Source: Akebia trifoliata (lineage: Eukaryota > Streptophyta > Magnoliopsida > Ranunculales > Lardizabalaceae). Taken from it: a DNA stretch of 64,000 nt. Of the stretch, positions 1 through 11,771 are shown piece by piece. How positions within the stretch are numbered: the first letter of the stretch is position 1; each line of letters opens with the position of its first letter. The position numbers and the translations under genes are program-made. Location of the stretch: assembly GCA_017979445.1 (NCBI GenBank), contig CM030704.1, positions 9,593,658-9,657,657 of the forward strand. The letters run 5' to 3'. The notes under the pieces are model-generated. The model saw only the letters and a program-made list of their open reading frames with translations. It was not told the DNA's origin and searched no databases.

Positions 1-438
1 GGCTTGAGATCGTTATTTCAAGTGTCGGGAATGAACACATCAAACCCAGTCACCAACCAACGACGTGTGTATTTCGGTATGCATCGAGGTTTGAAGATCG
101 GGTCGCTGTGAAGCCACCCATTAAACTCATGCATACGCCCGGCTAGATGAGCTAGGACACTAATTTTTGACGTCACATCGACCCCCAAAGCAATGTTGTA
201 TGTGATTATTGTGGTCGGGCCTCGAAGCCCAAGATGTAAGCCCAAAAGTGGCAATTAGATCGTAGGTTTATTTTGTTGTTCTCTTTTATCTCCCCTTAGG
301 TAAATGGGGAGGAATTCATGTCGCATCATGCTCAAAAACAAAACAAAAGTGAGCCAAAAAACCCAAAAACAATGAAGGAACATCGAAAACAGGGGCAAAA
401 AGAAACAGTTCTGTGAAATTCCAGAAACTGGATTTCAT

Positions 439-581
439 TCTGGTCCGCTCCCATGACACGAATAGACTAAAATGTGTGTCATCCGTGTTGGGAACACGGT
501 TGAAACAGAAAATGTCTCATCCGTGCCCAAGACATGGATAACAAAAGATAAATTACATCCGTGCCATTAACACGGACCAGA
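439..581. repeat. Hairpin cluster I in the leader of element A
   Basis: An outer perfect 9-base inverted repeat (TCTGGTCCG at 439-447, CGGACCAGA at 573-581) encloses smaller hairpins such as CCGTGTT/AACACGG (483-499) and CCGTG/CACGG (559-575). The same arrangement recurs at 14913-15095, 20231-20409 and 43998-44136. Function unknown; it could fold in RNA or act as protein-binding palindromes. Confidence 0.75.
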
Positions 582-870
582 GTGAACTCGACGCTGCTGA
601 ATGAACTCGACAGTCCATTTTTGAAGGGGCCCACTCACTATTGATCGAACGGTGACGGCACCCTTAAGAAAATCCTAAGTTCCGGGACAAATTGAGTAAA
701 ATGGATTTTGGCAATCAATGTTTTCCAAAGCAAGAAAAAAATATAGATAAACAAAAGAAGTATAAAAATAAAAAAATAAAAACTAAATAAAAATAAAAAG
801 AATGGAGGAGTTTGCGGGTTTGCCAACTTGAAACAATCTTGTGAGTCGGGTCTTCACTTGTACCCATCTA

Positions 871-1330
871 AACCAGATCCATTTCAAATTGGGTCCACGA
901 CCCAGATCCATTTCAAACTGGGTCCACGACCCAGATCCATTCAAACTGGGTTCACAACCCAGATCCATTTCAAACTGGGTCCACGACCCAGATACATTCA
1001 AACTGGGTTCACAACCCAGATCCATTCAAACTGGGTCCACAACCCAGATCCGTTCAACTGGGTCCACGACCCAGATCCAACCCAACTAGATCCACGACCC
1101 AAATCCATTTCAAACTGGGTCCACGACCCAGATCTATTCAAACTGGGTTCGCAACCCAGATCCGTTCAATTGGGTCCACGACCCAGATCTGTTCAACTGG
1201 GTCCACGACCCAGATCCAAGCCAACTGGGTCCACGACTCAGAGCCATTTCAAACTGGGTCCACGACCCAGATCCATTCAAACTGGGTCCGCGACCCAAAT
1301 TCGTTTCGACTGGGTCTAAGACCCAGATCT
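871..1330. repeat. Tandem array 1 (about 28-bp units with GGGTC/GACCC dyads)
   Basis: About 15 imperfect units read CTGGGTCCACGACCCAG followed by ATCCATTCAAA or a variant. Each unit has a 6-base inverted repeat CTGGGT/ACCCAG around a 5-base loop. All forward frames stay partly open through the array only because of the repetition, so I do not treat the overlapping ORFs as genes. The equivalent array in element E (43434-43850) has a different sequence but the same kind of dyad, GACCCAATTAGGGTC. Confidence 0.9.
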
Positions 1331-1489
1331 ATTACAAGCTGGATCCAGATCCAATTTCGAACCAAGTTCACAATCTAACAAAGATAACAACCGATCATTC
1401 AACTAAAGTGGATTCAATAGTTTTCAAAATATATTAAAATATAAAATTAAAAAAAAAAAAAAAAAACAAAGGATTTCAGAAAGAACTAA

Positions 1490-1630
1490 TTGCAGTCCTT
1501 GATCAAAGTCGGTGCCTAGAAAGATCTTACCCTGTTGATACGAGGGGGATAGACCACGTCTATCTAGGGAACAAGGTGATTTAAGAGTGCTATTGTGCGC
1601 CGCCTTTTCCTTGGAGATCCGCCTGGCCGA
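1490..1630 (+). other. Conserved leader module shared with elements B, C and G
   Basis: The stretch with GTCGGTGCCTAGAAAGATC and TACGAGGGGGATAGACCACG aligns with 24612-24735, 52003-52134 and the reverse strand of 58556-58685. It is non-coding in all copies. These elements belong to clearly different subfamilies, so this is one of the few leader segments kept between them. Packaging or dimerisation is a possible role, but that is inference. Confidence 0.6.
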
Positions 1631-1723
1631 CGATGATTTCATAGAACTGAATTGGAGGCTACCAAAAATATGAGTCATTCCAACTCGATTTACATCAGAA
1701 ATTATTTTTTCAAAATATTTTTC

Positions 1724-2312
1724 CGACTCCGTGTCGATGCCAGCTCCACGCTAATAAAATTACTTTTTCAAAATATTTTTTCGACTCCGTGTCGATGCCA
1801 GCTCCGTGCCGAAGTAATTTCTTTTCAAAATGTTTTCCCGACTCCGTGTCGATGCCAGCTCCGTGCTGAGATAATTTCTTTTCAACTGTCTTACCGACTC
1901 CGTGTCGATGCCAGCTCCGTGCTGAAGTAAGTTCTTTTCAAAATGCTTTACCGACTTTGTGTCGATGCCAGCTCCGTGCTGAGGACATGTTTCACCGACT
2001 CCGTGCCGATGCCAGCTCCGTGCTGATGAAATCATTTTTCAAAATGTTTCTCCGACTCCGTGTCAATGCCGGCTCTGTGCTGATGCCGACTCCGTGTCGA
2101 TGCCAGCTCCGCGCTGAGTTAATCCTATAAAAAAAAAACAAAAAAACATGTTACTGACTCCGCGTCGATGCCAGCTTCGTGCTGATGTAATTCTTTCGTA
2201 AAACATGTTACCGACTCCGCGTCGATGCCAGTTCCGTGCTGATGTAATTCTTTTATAAAACATTTTACCAACCCCATGTTGATACCGGCTCCGCGTCGAG
2301 AAATTACTTTTT
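1724..2312. repeat. Tandem array 2 (32-bp core CGACTCCGTGTCGATGCC plus AGCTCCGTGCTGA)
   Basis: About eleven copies of the core, separated by variable A/T-rich spacers (mostly 20-30 bases; one copy has almost none). The core carries short dyads CGAC/GTCG and CAGC/GCTG. The core part CCAGCTCCGTGCTG is found again, on the reverse strand, in the array of element E at 42893-43393, in the same position just upstream of gag. Confidence 0.9.
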
Positions 2313-2483
2313 CGTCAAAACTTATAATAAACATCTTTACCTGATCTAATAAAACATCATGCATCCTCATTTTTTGTGAATAAGATAGCAACACTTGGTT
2401 GTCTGTACCCACAGGTGGCCAAACGAAAGAAATACTAGCAGCCAAAAGTGCCTCCCTATTTTCTCAGGTCATCTACCGTCACC

Positions 2484-5400
2484 ATGAGTTCTTCCGAACC
2501 AACACAACCTCCAGTGACCGAAGCATCAGGTATCGACCCGCAGATAACAGCATTACTAAAGATAATCGAAAGACAAGAGAAAATAGTTAGTACTGTGTTA
2601 GCCAACGCCAGCATCCTACAAGCGCAAACGATACAGCAGCACGCATCCGGGTCGAATCAAGAGTTACCTGAACAACCTCCACAGGGACCCCAGACTACGA
2701 TGCCACCTGCAGTACCCGAATACCAAGGGCCTCCGCTCTATATTCCACAGAATCGACCGCCCCCAGTGGTCATTCCCGACGATGAATGCGAGTACAGAGC
2801 TACGAAAGCCAAAAGCGCAACAGACAAAAAACTGGCTCAGCAGATCGAATCCCTACAGGAAAAGATGAGGAGGATGAAGGGTCTCAACACTATGAGCGGA
2901 ACCCGATTCAAGGATTTGTGCTTCTACCCTAATGCTCAATTACCGGCCAAGTTCAAATGCCCGGAGTTTGAAAAATATAACGAAGTAGGGTGTCCGCTGT
3001 CGCATCTGAAATTGTATTGTGGTTCCATGTGCCAGTACGACGAGGATGATAGGTTGTTGGTACAGTTGTTTCAAAGGAGCTTAACCGGGCCGGCGCACAA
3101 ATGGTTTTCTGGACTAGATCACTCACTCATTAAGAACTGGCAAGACTTAGTCGAAATGTTTTGGCAAAATTACCGATTCAATACTGATGTAGGGCTAGAT
3201 CAAAATGACATGGCCAAAATGACAAGGAAGCAGAGGGAGACAGTGAAGGAATATGCCTAGAGATGGCGAGAATCTGCCTCACAAGTAAGACCCGCAATGA
3301 CAGAGCAAGAGATGAATACTACGTTCATCTCAACACTAGGGCATGCCTTCTACACTCATCTGGTGGGACACACCACAGGCACATTCTTGAATCTAGTACA
3401 AGTGGCAGATATGGTCGAGGACGGAATCTGAACCGGTCTAATCTTCGATTTCACGAGTCTAGGGGCAGCAACGGGAATCCCTCCTCAGAGAAAGCCAGTA
3501 CCTCTAGGAAAGAAGAGGGAAGAGACTCAGGTCAATAACGTACAGCCGAACCGACCCCTCTTCATTCCCTCACCGGCACCGAAACCACCAACACCGACAA
3601 CTTCATGGGCACCAGCACCGTCAACATGGAATCCTCCCCCTCAAAATCAATTCAGGGCAAACCCTCTACCCGTTGCACAACAGGCACCACTATACGGGCA
3701 GAACCAGCAAGCACGACCCAACAGAGTGAATATAGTGTTTACCAGGTTACCCATGACATTATCAGAACTACTGCCACTCTTACTCAGGGGTGAGTATCTT
3801 ACAAAACGCCCACCAAATCCGGAGGCTGCCAAAGGACCAGGATACAACCCCAATTCATTCTGCAAATTCCACATGGGTGCACCAGGGCACTCTACGGACC
3901 AATGCTGGCAGCTCAAGCATCAGGTACAAAACCTAATTGATAAAAAGACCCTCATCCTGGATGGGCCTGCCAACCCGCCCCAGCAACAAAATGTCAATCA
4001 AAACCCTCTACCCACTCACAATGGAGAAGGGAGTGGGCATAGGGTAAATGTCATCTGCGGAGAGCTCAACTTCAAACCTTCCGATCTGATAGCACCAATA
4101 GGGGCAAAAATTAGGGTCCACTTAACCCAGGAGCCAAAGATATCGTCAGTTAACACAGTCAACCATTACACAAACAATCCACCTCCAAATCCACAATTGC
4201 CTCTCAGAATGGCTGACCTTACCATCCATCCCACTCATCAAAACACTGCTACTCGACCACCTCTAGCCATACCTTGCGGATCATCCAACCATCAAAGTTC
4301 AACTCGACCTCCCCTTATTATACCATGCACACCACCATATTCTCAAGGATCAACTCGACCCCCCTTCATGTACCATACGCTTCATCCCCACGTCCACCAC
4401 TTGTTATTCCATACACCACCACTGCCTCCAAACCATCACCGCCACCTCTCATCCTCAACATGAAACCTGATCCACCCCCCATAATCATACGCTCACCTAA
4501 ACCATTCCCCTATAGCTCCAAATAGGCAGTTCCCTGGAGCTATGAGACCACTATCACCACCACCACGGGGGTCGAAACGATGAAAGAAACAGTAGTGGCA
4601 GATATCGACCATATGACAAGGGCAGGAAAATGCAAAAATTTGCCAGAAAATGGGGAAAACATCGGGACAGAAACCAAAGAGACAATGGAAGAGGGGACAG
4701 ATGAACAAAAAAGAAAAGCAAAGGGGAAGGGTAAGCTATATAAAGAGGAGAAGACAGAAGAAAGGGTGAAGGTCATCGACAAGGAAACTGCAGACTTCAT
4801 TAAGCTCATCCTCAAGAGTGAGCATAACACAGTGGACAGGTTGAACAAACAGCCAACTCAGATTAGTATCCTGGGACTAATGCAAAAATCAGAAAAACAC
4901 AAGGAGGCACTGCTGAGAGTTTTGGAAAAATCACATGTACCTTCAACCACGACACCGTCACAGTTGGAACAAACAGTCGGCCAGATCATGGCCCCCAATC
5001 CTATTATTTTCACAGAGAATGAATTCACGCGTGAGGGGACGGGGCATGTCAAACCACTGAACATCATGGTCATATGCAAGGGCATGATGGTCGCCAGAGT
5101 ATTAATTGATAATGGCTTAGCACTTAACGTCTGTCCACTTGAAACATTTCGGAAACTCAACGCTGACTGGTCATATGTGAAACCCAATAATAAGGTTGTC
5201 CGAGGTTTCGATAGTTCGAGAAGGGATTCCCTGGGAGAGGTGGATTTACCTATCACAATAGGTCCTTGCACCTTCGAAATAACATTTGAAGTCATGGAAA
5301 TACCAATGACATTCAACCTGTTACTGGGCAGACCTTGGATCCACATTGCCGGAGCTGTACCTTCCTCGTTGCACCAAAGAGTCAAATTTATCATGGGGCA

Positions 5401-6286
5401 GAGGATGATATCGGTATTGGCAGAGAACCTTATTCCAGCTGGGAGAGCTCCAGATGTGTCATTCATTGATATAGAGATGACGAAGGATAAAGTACTCTAC
5501 CATTCGTACCAATTCGCGACTGTCAATCACATCGAGAAGGGGAAGGAAAAGGTAAGGGCAAAGCTATCAAGAGCCAACCTTATGGTTGGTCGGGTCATGA
5601 AAAGATCGGGATACCGACCCAAGCAAGGGCTTGGGCTGGAAGGAAGAGGAAGAGCTACACCGGTCGAAGCCAGGAAGCATATTCCTTACTTTGGTCTAGG
5701 GTTTAGACCCACAAAGAGGGATATTGCAGAAATGAATGACAAGAAAAAGGAACTTCGACTAGCTAGAAAGAAAAATCGTGAGCCGAACATCTGGAATCTG
5801 GGCCGAGTCCCTCACATTAGTGTTAGCTTCCCAAAATCCCATATCAGACCTGACGACTTATCAGAACTGCCATCCTTAAAGAGGTCAAAAATGGTGAACA
5901 TCGCACCACTGCACGTTCAAGAAGACTCAATCGTAGAGTCCCAATCATCCTTTGAAGAAGGCATTGATGTTCTATTCAATGGGGATTCCGATGAAAGTCC
6001 ATCAGAAACTACTCCAAAATCCACTAAAGCGGAGGTCACTACCAACCAGGAGAACAACTCACCATTTTCATCGGGTATTGACTGGGCATCAGTCATCATC
6101 CCACCAAGTTTTGGAGGAACTATGCCCCAACCTGACAGCAATCAATCGAAGATCATGGCCATCTCCGAACCACCAACCAAATCATCCAACGAATCACTTG
6201 CTCATCTCATCCGCCCCCTCAGAGAAGGGGAGACATTGCACAACTGGGAAGAATTCCCATTAACTCTTGAGGCTGTCAAGGCCTAA
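2484..6286 (+). pseudogene. gag-pro: gag-pro polyprotein of element A (broken)
   Basis: The ATG at 2484 follows a TATTTTCTCAG tract. Gag (retrotrans_gag family) is visible around 2940-3260 (KFKCPEFEKY, WFSGLDHSLIKNWQDL). A zinc-knuckle-like motif CKFHMGAPGHSTDQC lies at about 3860-3910. Protease follows at about 5095-5140, with IDNG as the catalytic aspartate motif of this lineage (the usual following S is L). A G-patch segment lies at about 5590-5710 (GYRPKQGLGLEGRGR, GLGFRP). Gag would form the particle and protease would cut the polyprotein. Damage: TAG at 3258-3260 (probably from CAG), TGA at 3429-3431 (probably from CGA), a one-base frameshift near 4360, and TAG at 4523-4525. After that the frame is open for 586 codons to the TAA at 6284-6286. 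The separate ORFs seen here are pieces of one gene. Confidence 0.85.
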
Positions 6287-6414
6287 AAAAAAAATGCCAT
6301 TAGGCGACATCAATTTGCCCGAGGATCATAATGAGCCCTCGTCCTCGGGTAAAAACTATTTTGGGGGCTCCCTACTTTATTAACAAGTTTGCATGGTTGT
6401 TCTTCTTATTTCAG
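6284..6414 (+). other. Spacer between pro and RT; possible intron of the Ogre type
   Basis: The gag-pro frame stops at 6284-6286, and about 130 bases later a pyrimidine tract ends in TTCTTATTTCAG (6403-6414), a good 3' splice site, just before the frame leading to RT. Ogre elements are known to have a spliced intron between protease and RT. The donor is not clear: GCT|GTCAAG near 6272 is weak. A frameshift or stop-codon bypass is an alternative. Confidence 0.35.
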
Positions 6415-7046
6415 GTATCCAGAAAATCACAAAAAAACAAATACTTCTCAAAAGGCAAAAAAATCAAAAATTTCTCAAAAAACAAAAAAATCAAAAAGCT
6501 TTCAAAATCACAAAAAAATAGATATTTTTCAAAAACCAAACAAAGAGTTTTCAAGGGATCTATCTCCATCAAATGAGTACTCAGATAAAACAGAATTTGA
6601 AAGGGACGAGTATGATTTCAATCTTGAACTCAACTTCGACCTCATGGGGATAGAAGAAGAGTCTGAGGACGAAATGGAATACCCACCCAAAGAAATCAAG
6701 GACTTGGTAGAACGCCATGAGAGAGGTGTTCAGCCAAACATCGAGGATACAGACTCAATTAATCTCAGTACCGAAGAGGACCCACGAATTGTCAAGATTG
6801 GAGCTTTACTAACGTCACAACAGAAAAAGAAATGGTCGAGTTCCTATGAAATTATCAGGACGTCTTCGCATGGTCATACAGAGATATGCCGGGGTTAGAT
6901 ACAGATCTCGTTGTACACAAGCTACCCATTGCTTCCGGAAGTAAGCCGATCAAGCAAAAACTGAGAAGGCTGAAGCCGGAATGGACCCTCAATGTCAAGG
7001 ATGAGGTCATGAAGCAATTCGAAGCAGGGTTTCTTGCAGTCTCCAC
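6415..7046 (+). pseudogene. pol: pol of element A, part 1: linker and N-terminus of reverse transcriptase
   Basis: It starts with an A-rich, Lys/Ser-rich linker (6420-6545). An acidic region follows (SEDEMEYPPKEIKDLVERH), then YQDVFAWSYRDMPGLDTDLVVHK, the segment that precedes RT in Tat elements, and PEWTLNVKDEVMKQFEAGFL. A one-base shift near 6818 and a TGA at about 6848-6850 break the frame. The gene is interrupted after position 7046 by the solo LTR at 7047-8784 and continues at 8790. Removing the insert and one TCCAC copy restores the RT reading frame across the junction, which shows the interruption came from one insertion event. Confidence 0.8.
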
Positions 7047-8784
7047 TGAAAGCGCCCTCGATCAGCGGGGTGCGCAGATCCGCTTTTGACCTTTGAGGTT
7101 TGGGAGTCGCCACCTAGTTATTGTGATCTAGGAACCAAATTGACTCTAACATGGATAAAAAGAACTAATCTACCACAAAAAATCTGAATTCGGGGATCAT
7201 GTTACGGGGTTGGAAGGTGTTAGGCACCAACCCCGCCCGGTCAAAGTCGGTCTCTACTAACTTCCCAAATATATCACATTGCTAAAAACTTAGATAAAAA
7301 TAAAAAAATTACATACCTTTTCGATAGCAAGGATTTTGTTCCCTCAGATCTGACAAAAAGAGCTCCTTGTACTGTACTCCCTTGCTTCGTTCTGTCTTCA
7401 GATTTGACTTCGGATCTCCTAGATCAAGGTATCTCCTTATTTTTGGATCTGAACTCTTCAATTTTGTTGCGGATTTGGGGGTGTTTTTGGAGGGATTTTA
7501 GGTGTTTTCTAGACTAAAATTGAAGGAGGGATGTTAGGTAAGGAGTTGGGACTCCAAAACTAGGGTTTATGGGGGGCTAGGGGAGCTTCTAGACCTACTT
7601 CTCTTAGGGTTTATCATTTGATACGAAAATAGGGTGTGAGCACCTCTATTTATAGATTTTTTTAGGAGTTGATTTGGGTAGAGTTAGTATTTACTTAGAG
7701 TTCTTTTAATTAGAGTTGTGTTTTAGTTAGACTTGTTTTAGGTAGAATTGTGTTTTAATTAGAATTATTTTAGGTAGAATTGTTTTTAAGTTAGAACTCT
7801 ATTAGATAGAGTTATTATTTAATTAGAATTCTATTATGACTTTTGGTCTTATTTGATTGACTTTTAATGTTTTGACTTTAGTCTTAATTGATTGACTTTT
7901 AATATTTTGACTTCAGTCTTGCTTAGTTGACTTTAATTTTGACTTTAGTCTCACTTGATTGACTTTAATACTTTGACTACAGTTTTGCTTGATTGACTTT
8001 AAATTTTGGAGAACCCCCTTCCATTATTTCTTTAATTCTTTGGACCCCCAAATGGAGGGGTCCTTAAAGAAATATCCCACCAACCCTCAACAATTTTACC
8101 TGAAAGTCCGATTGATCGATTTTTTAGGTTCAAATTTTTAAATTAATTTCATCAATGTTTCACTTTAATTATTTAATATTTTATTTATTAATTTCGGAAT
8201 TTTTTAATTATGAAAATTGTGAAATTCCCGTTTTACCCCCGGAGAGGACTTTTCACGTTTTAAGTCGGTTTTTAATGTTCTAGGATGTTTTAGAATCGAT
8301 TTTTCGTAAGGAATTCAATGGAAATATTATTTTGTGTTATTTATGAAATTTTTTGTGTGAAATGATTGTGAACTTTATGAGGGGCATTTTCGTAATTTTG
8401 TCAAATTCTGTTAAAATTGGTGAAATGATTTATTTGGTTCCGATTTGTTATTTTATGTGTTCGAGAGAGTTTTTCTAAGCGTAACGTAGGCTCTAGGGTT
8501 GTTTTGAGGTTAGGGGTATTTTGGTAATTTGATAATTTTTTAGTGATTTTTATCGTGAAGTTTCTTTTTGGTCTGCAAGATGATGATTTCTATGTTTCTA
8601 AGGTCGTATTTTCCTAGCGTAGCGTGGTTTATAAGGTTTTGTCAATTCGAGATACCTCATCCGGATTTCTGAAACACATCTAGTAACAAAATAAAGCAAC
8701 GGAATACACATCCATCATTGGGAATCATTACAATTGGATTGACGAGTTGATTAATCAGGCGAGTGCAAAAATGAGGTGTCTACA
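7047..8784 (-). mobile_element. Nested solo LTR (1738 bp) inserted in pol of element A
   Basis: It begins TGAAAGCGCC and ends GTGTCTACA. A 5-bp target-site duplication TCCAC lies at 7042-7046 and 8785-8789. On the minus strand the LTR reads TGTAGACACC...CTTTCA. A TATA box (CTATTTATA, 7646-7654) and the conserved hairpin (7206-7234) are present. There is no internal region, so this is the product of LTR-LTR recombination. It is nearly identical over long stretches to the truncated LTR of element F (55719-57148), for example around the TATA box, so the two belong to one subfamily. Confidence 0.95.
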
Positions 8785-8789
8785 TCCAC

Positions 8790-11771
8790 GTACCCGGAGT
8801 GGCTAGCTAACATTGTACCAGTACCCAAGAAGGACGGAAAAGTACGCATGTGTGTCGACTATCGAGACTTGAACAAGGCCAGTCCTAAGGATGATTTTCC
8901 ACTTCCACACATCAACACTCTAGTCGATAGTACGGCAGGGCACGGCATGTTCTCATTCATGGATGGCTTCTCAGGCTATAACCAGGTAAAAATGGCAGAA
9001 GAAGACCAAGAAAAGACAGCGTTCATCATACCATGGGGTACTTTCCACTATAAAGTCATGCCGTTCAGGTTAAAGAACGCGGGGCAACTTACCAACGGGC
9101 AATGACCGCGTTATTTCATGACATGATCCATAAAGAAATGGAGGTCTACGTAGATGACATGATCGCTAAGTCTGGCATTGAGGAAAATCATCTGGTCAAT
9201 CTAAAGAAGTTATTCGACAGGCTGAGGAAGTACAGCTTAAGGCTAAATCCGGCAAAATATGTATTCGGGGCAACATCGGGCAAGCTGCTGGGATTCGTCG
9301 TCAGCAGAAGGGGCATTGAAATAGATCCGACAAAGACTAAATATATCCTGGAAATGAAGGCACCCATTACAGAAAAAGACGTTCGGGGCTTTCTGGGAAG
9401 GATACAATACATTAGCCGTTTCATTGCTCAGCTCACGCCTATCTGTGAGCCAGTGTTCAAGCTATTAAGGAAAGATACGCCGAAGAAATGGAACAAAGAC
9501 TATCAAGAAGCATTCGATAAAATCAAGCAATATCTGCTCAATCCACCAGTCTTAGTCCCTCCTACGCCAGGGCGACCTCTGCTGATGTACATCTCAGTGC
9601 AAGAAACATCTATGGGGTGTGTGCTAGGACAACACGATGAATCAGGACAGAAGGAACAGGCCATCTACTATCTCAGCAAGAAATTCACTGATTACGAAGC
9701 AAAATACTCGACACTCGAAAATACTTGCTGTGCATTGGTTTGGGCATCTCAACGACTACGTCATTATTTGCTCAGCTACTCGACTATGCTTATCGCCAGG
9801 ATGGACCCCCTGAAGTACCTATTCGAAAAACCAGCACTAACAGGCCGTACAGCGAAATGGCAGTTATTGTTATCCGAATTCGACATCACCTATGTCACCC
9901 AAAAAGCCATCAAAGGGCAAGCCATCGCTGACCACCTCGCCGAGCACCCGTTGCCTAATTATGAGCCGTTAAAGATGAACTTCCCGAATGAAGCCATACT
10001 ATTCACCGAGATTGAAAACGATGATGACGAGGAACCTGGTTGGAAAATGTACTTCGACGGAGCAGCTAATCAGAAAGAAAACAAAATAGGGGCAGTCTTG
10101 ATTAAACCAGACGGGTCCCATATACCGATCGCAATCAGATTGAAATTTCAATGCTCTAACAACGAAGCCGAATACGAAGCATGCATAGCAGGATTAAAAG
10201 CAGCATTAGATCTCGAGGTAGACGAGATTGATGTTTCCGGAGATTCAAGCCTGGTAGTCTATCAGACGACTAGAGAATGGAAAACTCGAGAACAGAGACT
10301 GGTCCCTTACCATGAGTATCTAGAGGAACTAAGCTCACACTTTAACAGAATCTCATTCACCTACATGCCTAGAGCTAAGAACCAGTTCACCGATGCACTA
10401 GCTACCCTTGCTTCCATGATTAGTATCTCGGAAGATCTGGTCATTGACCCGATTGAGATTGGAATTCAGGACGAGCCAGCCTATTGTTTACCCGTCAAAT
10501 TAGAAGAATCTGAAGAAAAGCCTTGGTACTCAGACCTCAAAGCATATCTCGAAGATCGAACCATTCCCTCAGACACAACGCGTAACGATCGCAGAACCAT
10601 TCAGAGATTGGCAGGGCAATTTTTTATCAGCAATGACATCCTGTATAAAAGGTCACACCACGAGGTCTTACTCCGATGCGTGGCAGAAGCCGAAGCAAAG
10701 CGATTAATCGAGACTGTACATGGTGGAGTATGTGGACCTCACATGAATGGCCACATGTTAGCAAAGAAGATCATGCGGATGGGGTACTATTGGTCGATAA
10801 TGGAAAGTGACTGCTATCAGCATGTTCGCAAATGCCATCTATGCCAAATCTACGCCAACAAGATCAATGCTCCGCCTTCAGAGCTGCATAACATGACTAC
10901 GCCTTGGCCTTTCTCCCTCTGGGGAATGGATGTCATCGGGCCAATCTCACCAAAAGTTATAAATGGACATCGCTTCATCCTAGTGGCTATTGATTACTTC
11001 ACCAAATGGATAGAAGCTGCTTCATACTCCAACGTCACCAAAAGCAATGTCCTGAAGTTTGTCAAGAACAACATTGTCTGCAGATATGGGCTTCCCAGCG
11101 GGTTAGTGACTGATAATGCTAAGAACTTCAAGAACAGGGATATGGTCAAGATGTGCGAAGATTTCCAGATCACTCACCACAACTCTGTACCATACAGACC
11201 TAAAATGAACGGAGCAGTCGAGGTAGCCAACAAGAATATTAAGAAAATTATCGAGAAGATGGCAATTACATACAAAGACTGGCACGACATGTTGCCTTTT
11301 GCACTCCATACCTATCGAACTTCGTTCAGAACCTCGATTGGGGCAACTCCATATTCATTGGTCTACAGAATGGAAGCAGTCTTACCCGTAGAGGTTGAGA
11401 TTCCCTCCCTCCAAATCTTAAAAGAAGTAGAATTAGATGAAACCGAATGGATTCAAGCTCGGTTCGACCAGTTAAATCTAATTGAAGAAAAGCGGCTTGC
11501 AGCCATCTGCCATGGGCAAATTTATCAGAGACGAATAGCTCGTGCCTACAACAAGAAAGTCAAGCCTAGGGATTTCTCGTCAGGAGACCTTGTATTGAAG
11601 AAAATTCTGCCGATCCAAGAAGACGCTAGAGGAAAGTTTCGACCGAATTATGAAGGACCATTCATCGTGAAGAAGGTGATGACGGGAGGAGCTCTGATCC
11701 TTACGGAGATGGACGGACAAGTCTTCCCGCAACCGATCAATGCTGACACTGTCAAAAAATACTACGCCTAA
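8790..11771 (+). pseudogene. pol: pol of element A, part 2: RT, degenerate RNase H, second RNase H, integrase
   Basis: RT continues with VPVPKKDGKVRMCVDYRDLNKA and reaches FRLKNAG, where one G is missing in a G run (9081-9084), shifting the frame. From 9102 the frame is open for 889 codons. The RT active site is YVDD at about 9147-9158. The first RNase H (around 9590) reads SVQETSMGC where TDAS is usual, so its catalytic Asp is lost, as is typical of Tat. A second, archaeal-type RNase H has YFDGA, NNEAEYEA, SGDSSL and TDALATLA (10045-10420). Integrase has its HHCC zinc finger at about 10715-10850 and a D-D-E triad in GMDVIG, VTDNAKN and GAVEVANKN (to 11240), then a C-terminal NYEGPFIVKKV. The enzyme set would copy and integrate the element. 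Apart from the frameshift and the nested LTR this is the best preserved part of A. Confidence 0.92.

Noticed and set aside
18..254. 78-codon minus-strand frame as a third antisense gene
   Set aside because: The region aligns with the leader of element E, where the frame is not kept, so it is more likely non-coding leader.
828..1319. 163-codon open frame on the plus strand
   Set aside because: It is the translation of tandem array 1; overlapping frames are also open and the peptide is a repeat of the unit.
1724..2312. CRISPR-like array
   Set aside because: Spacers are variable A/T-rich relatives of one another, this is plant nuclear DNA, and the repeat is a retrotransposon leader array.
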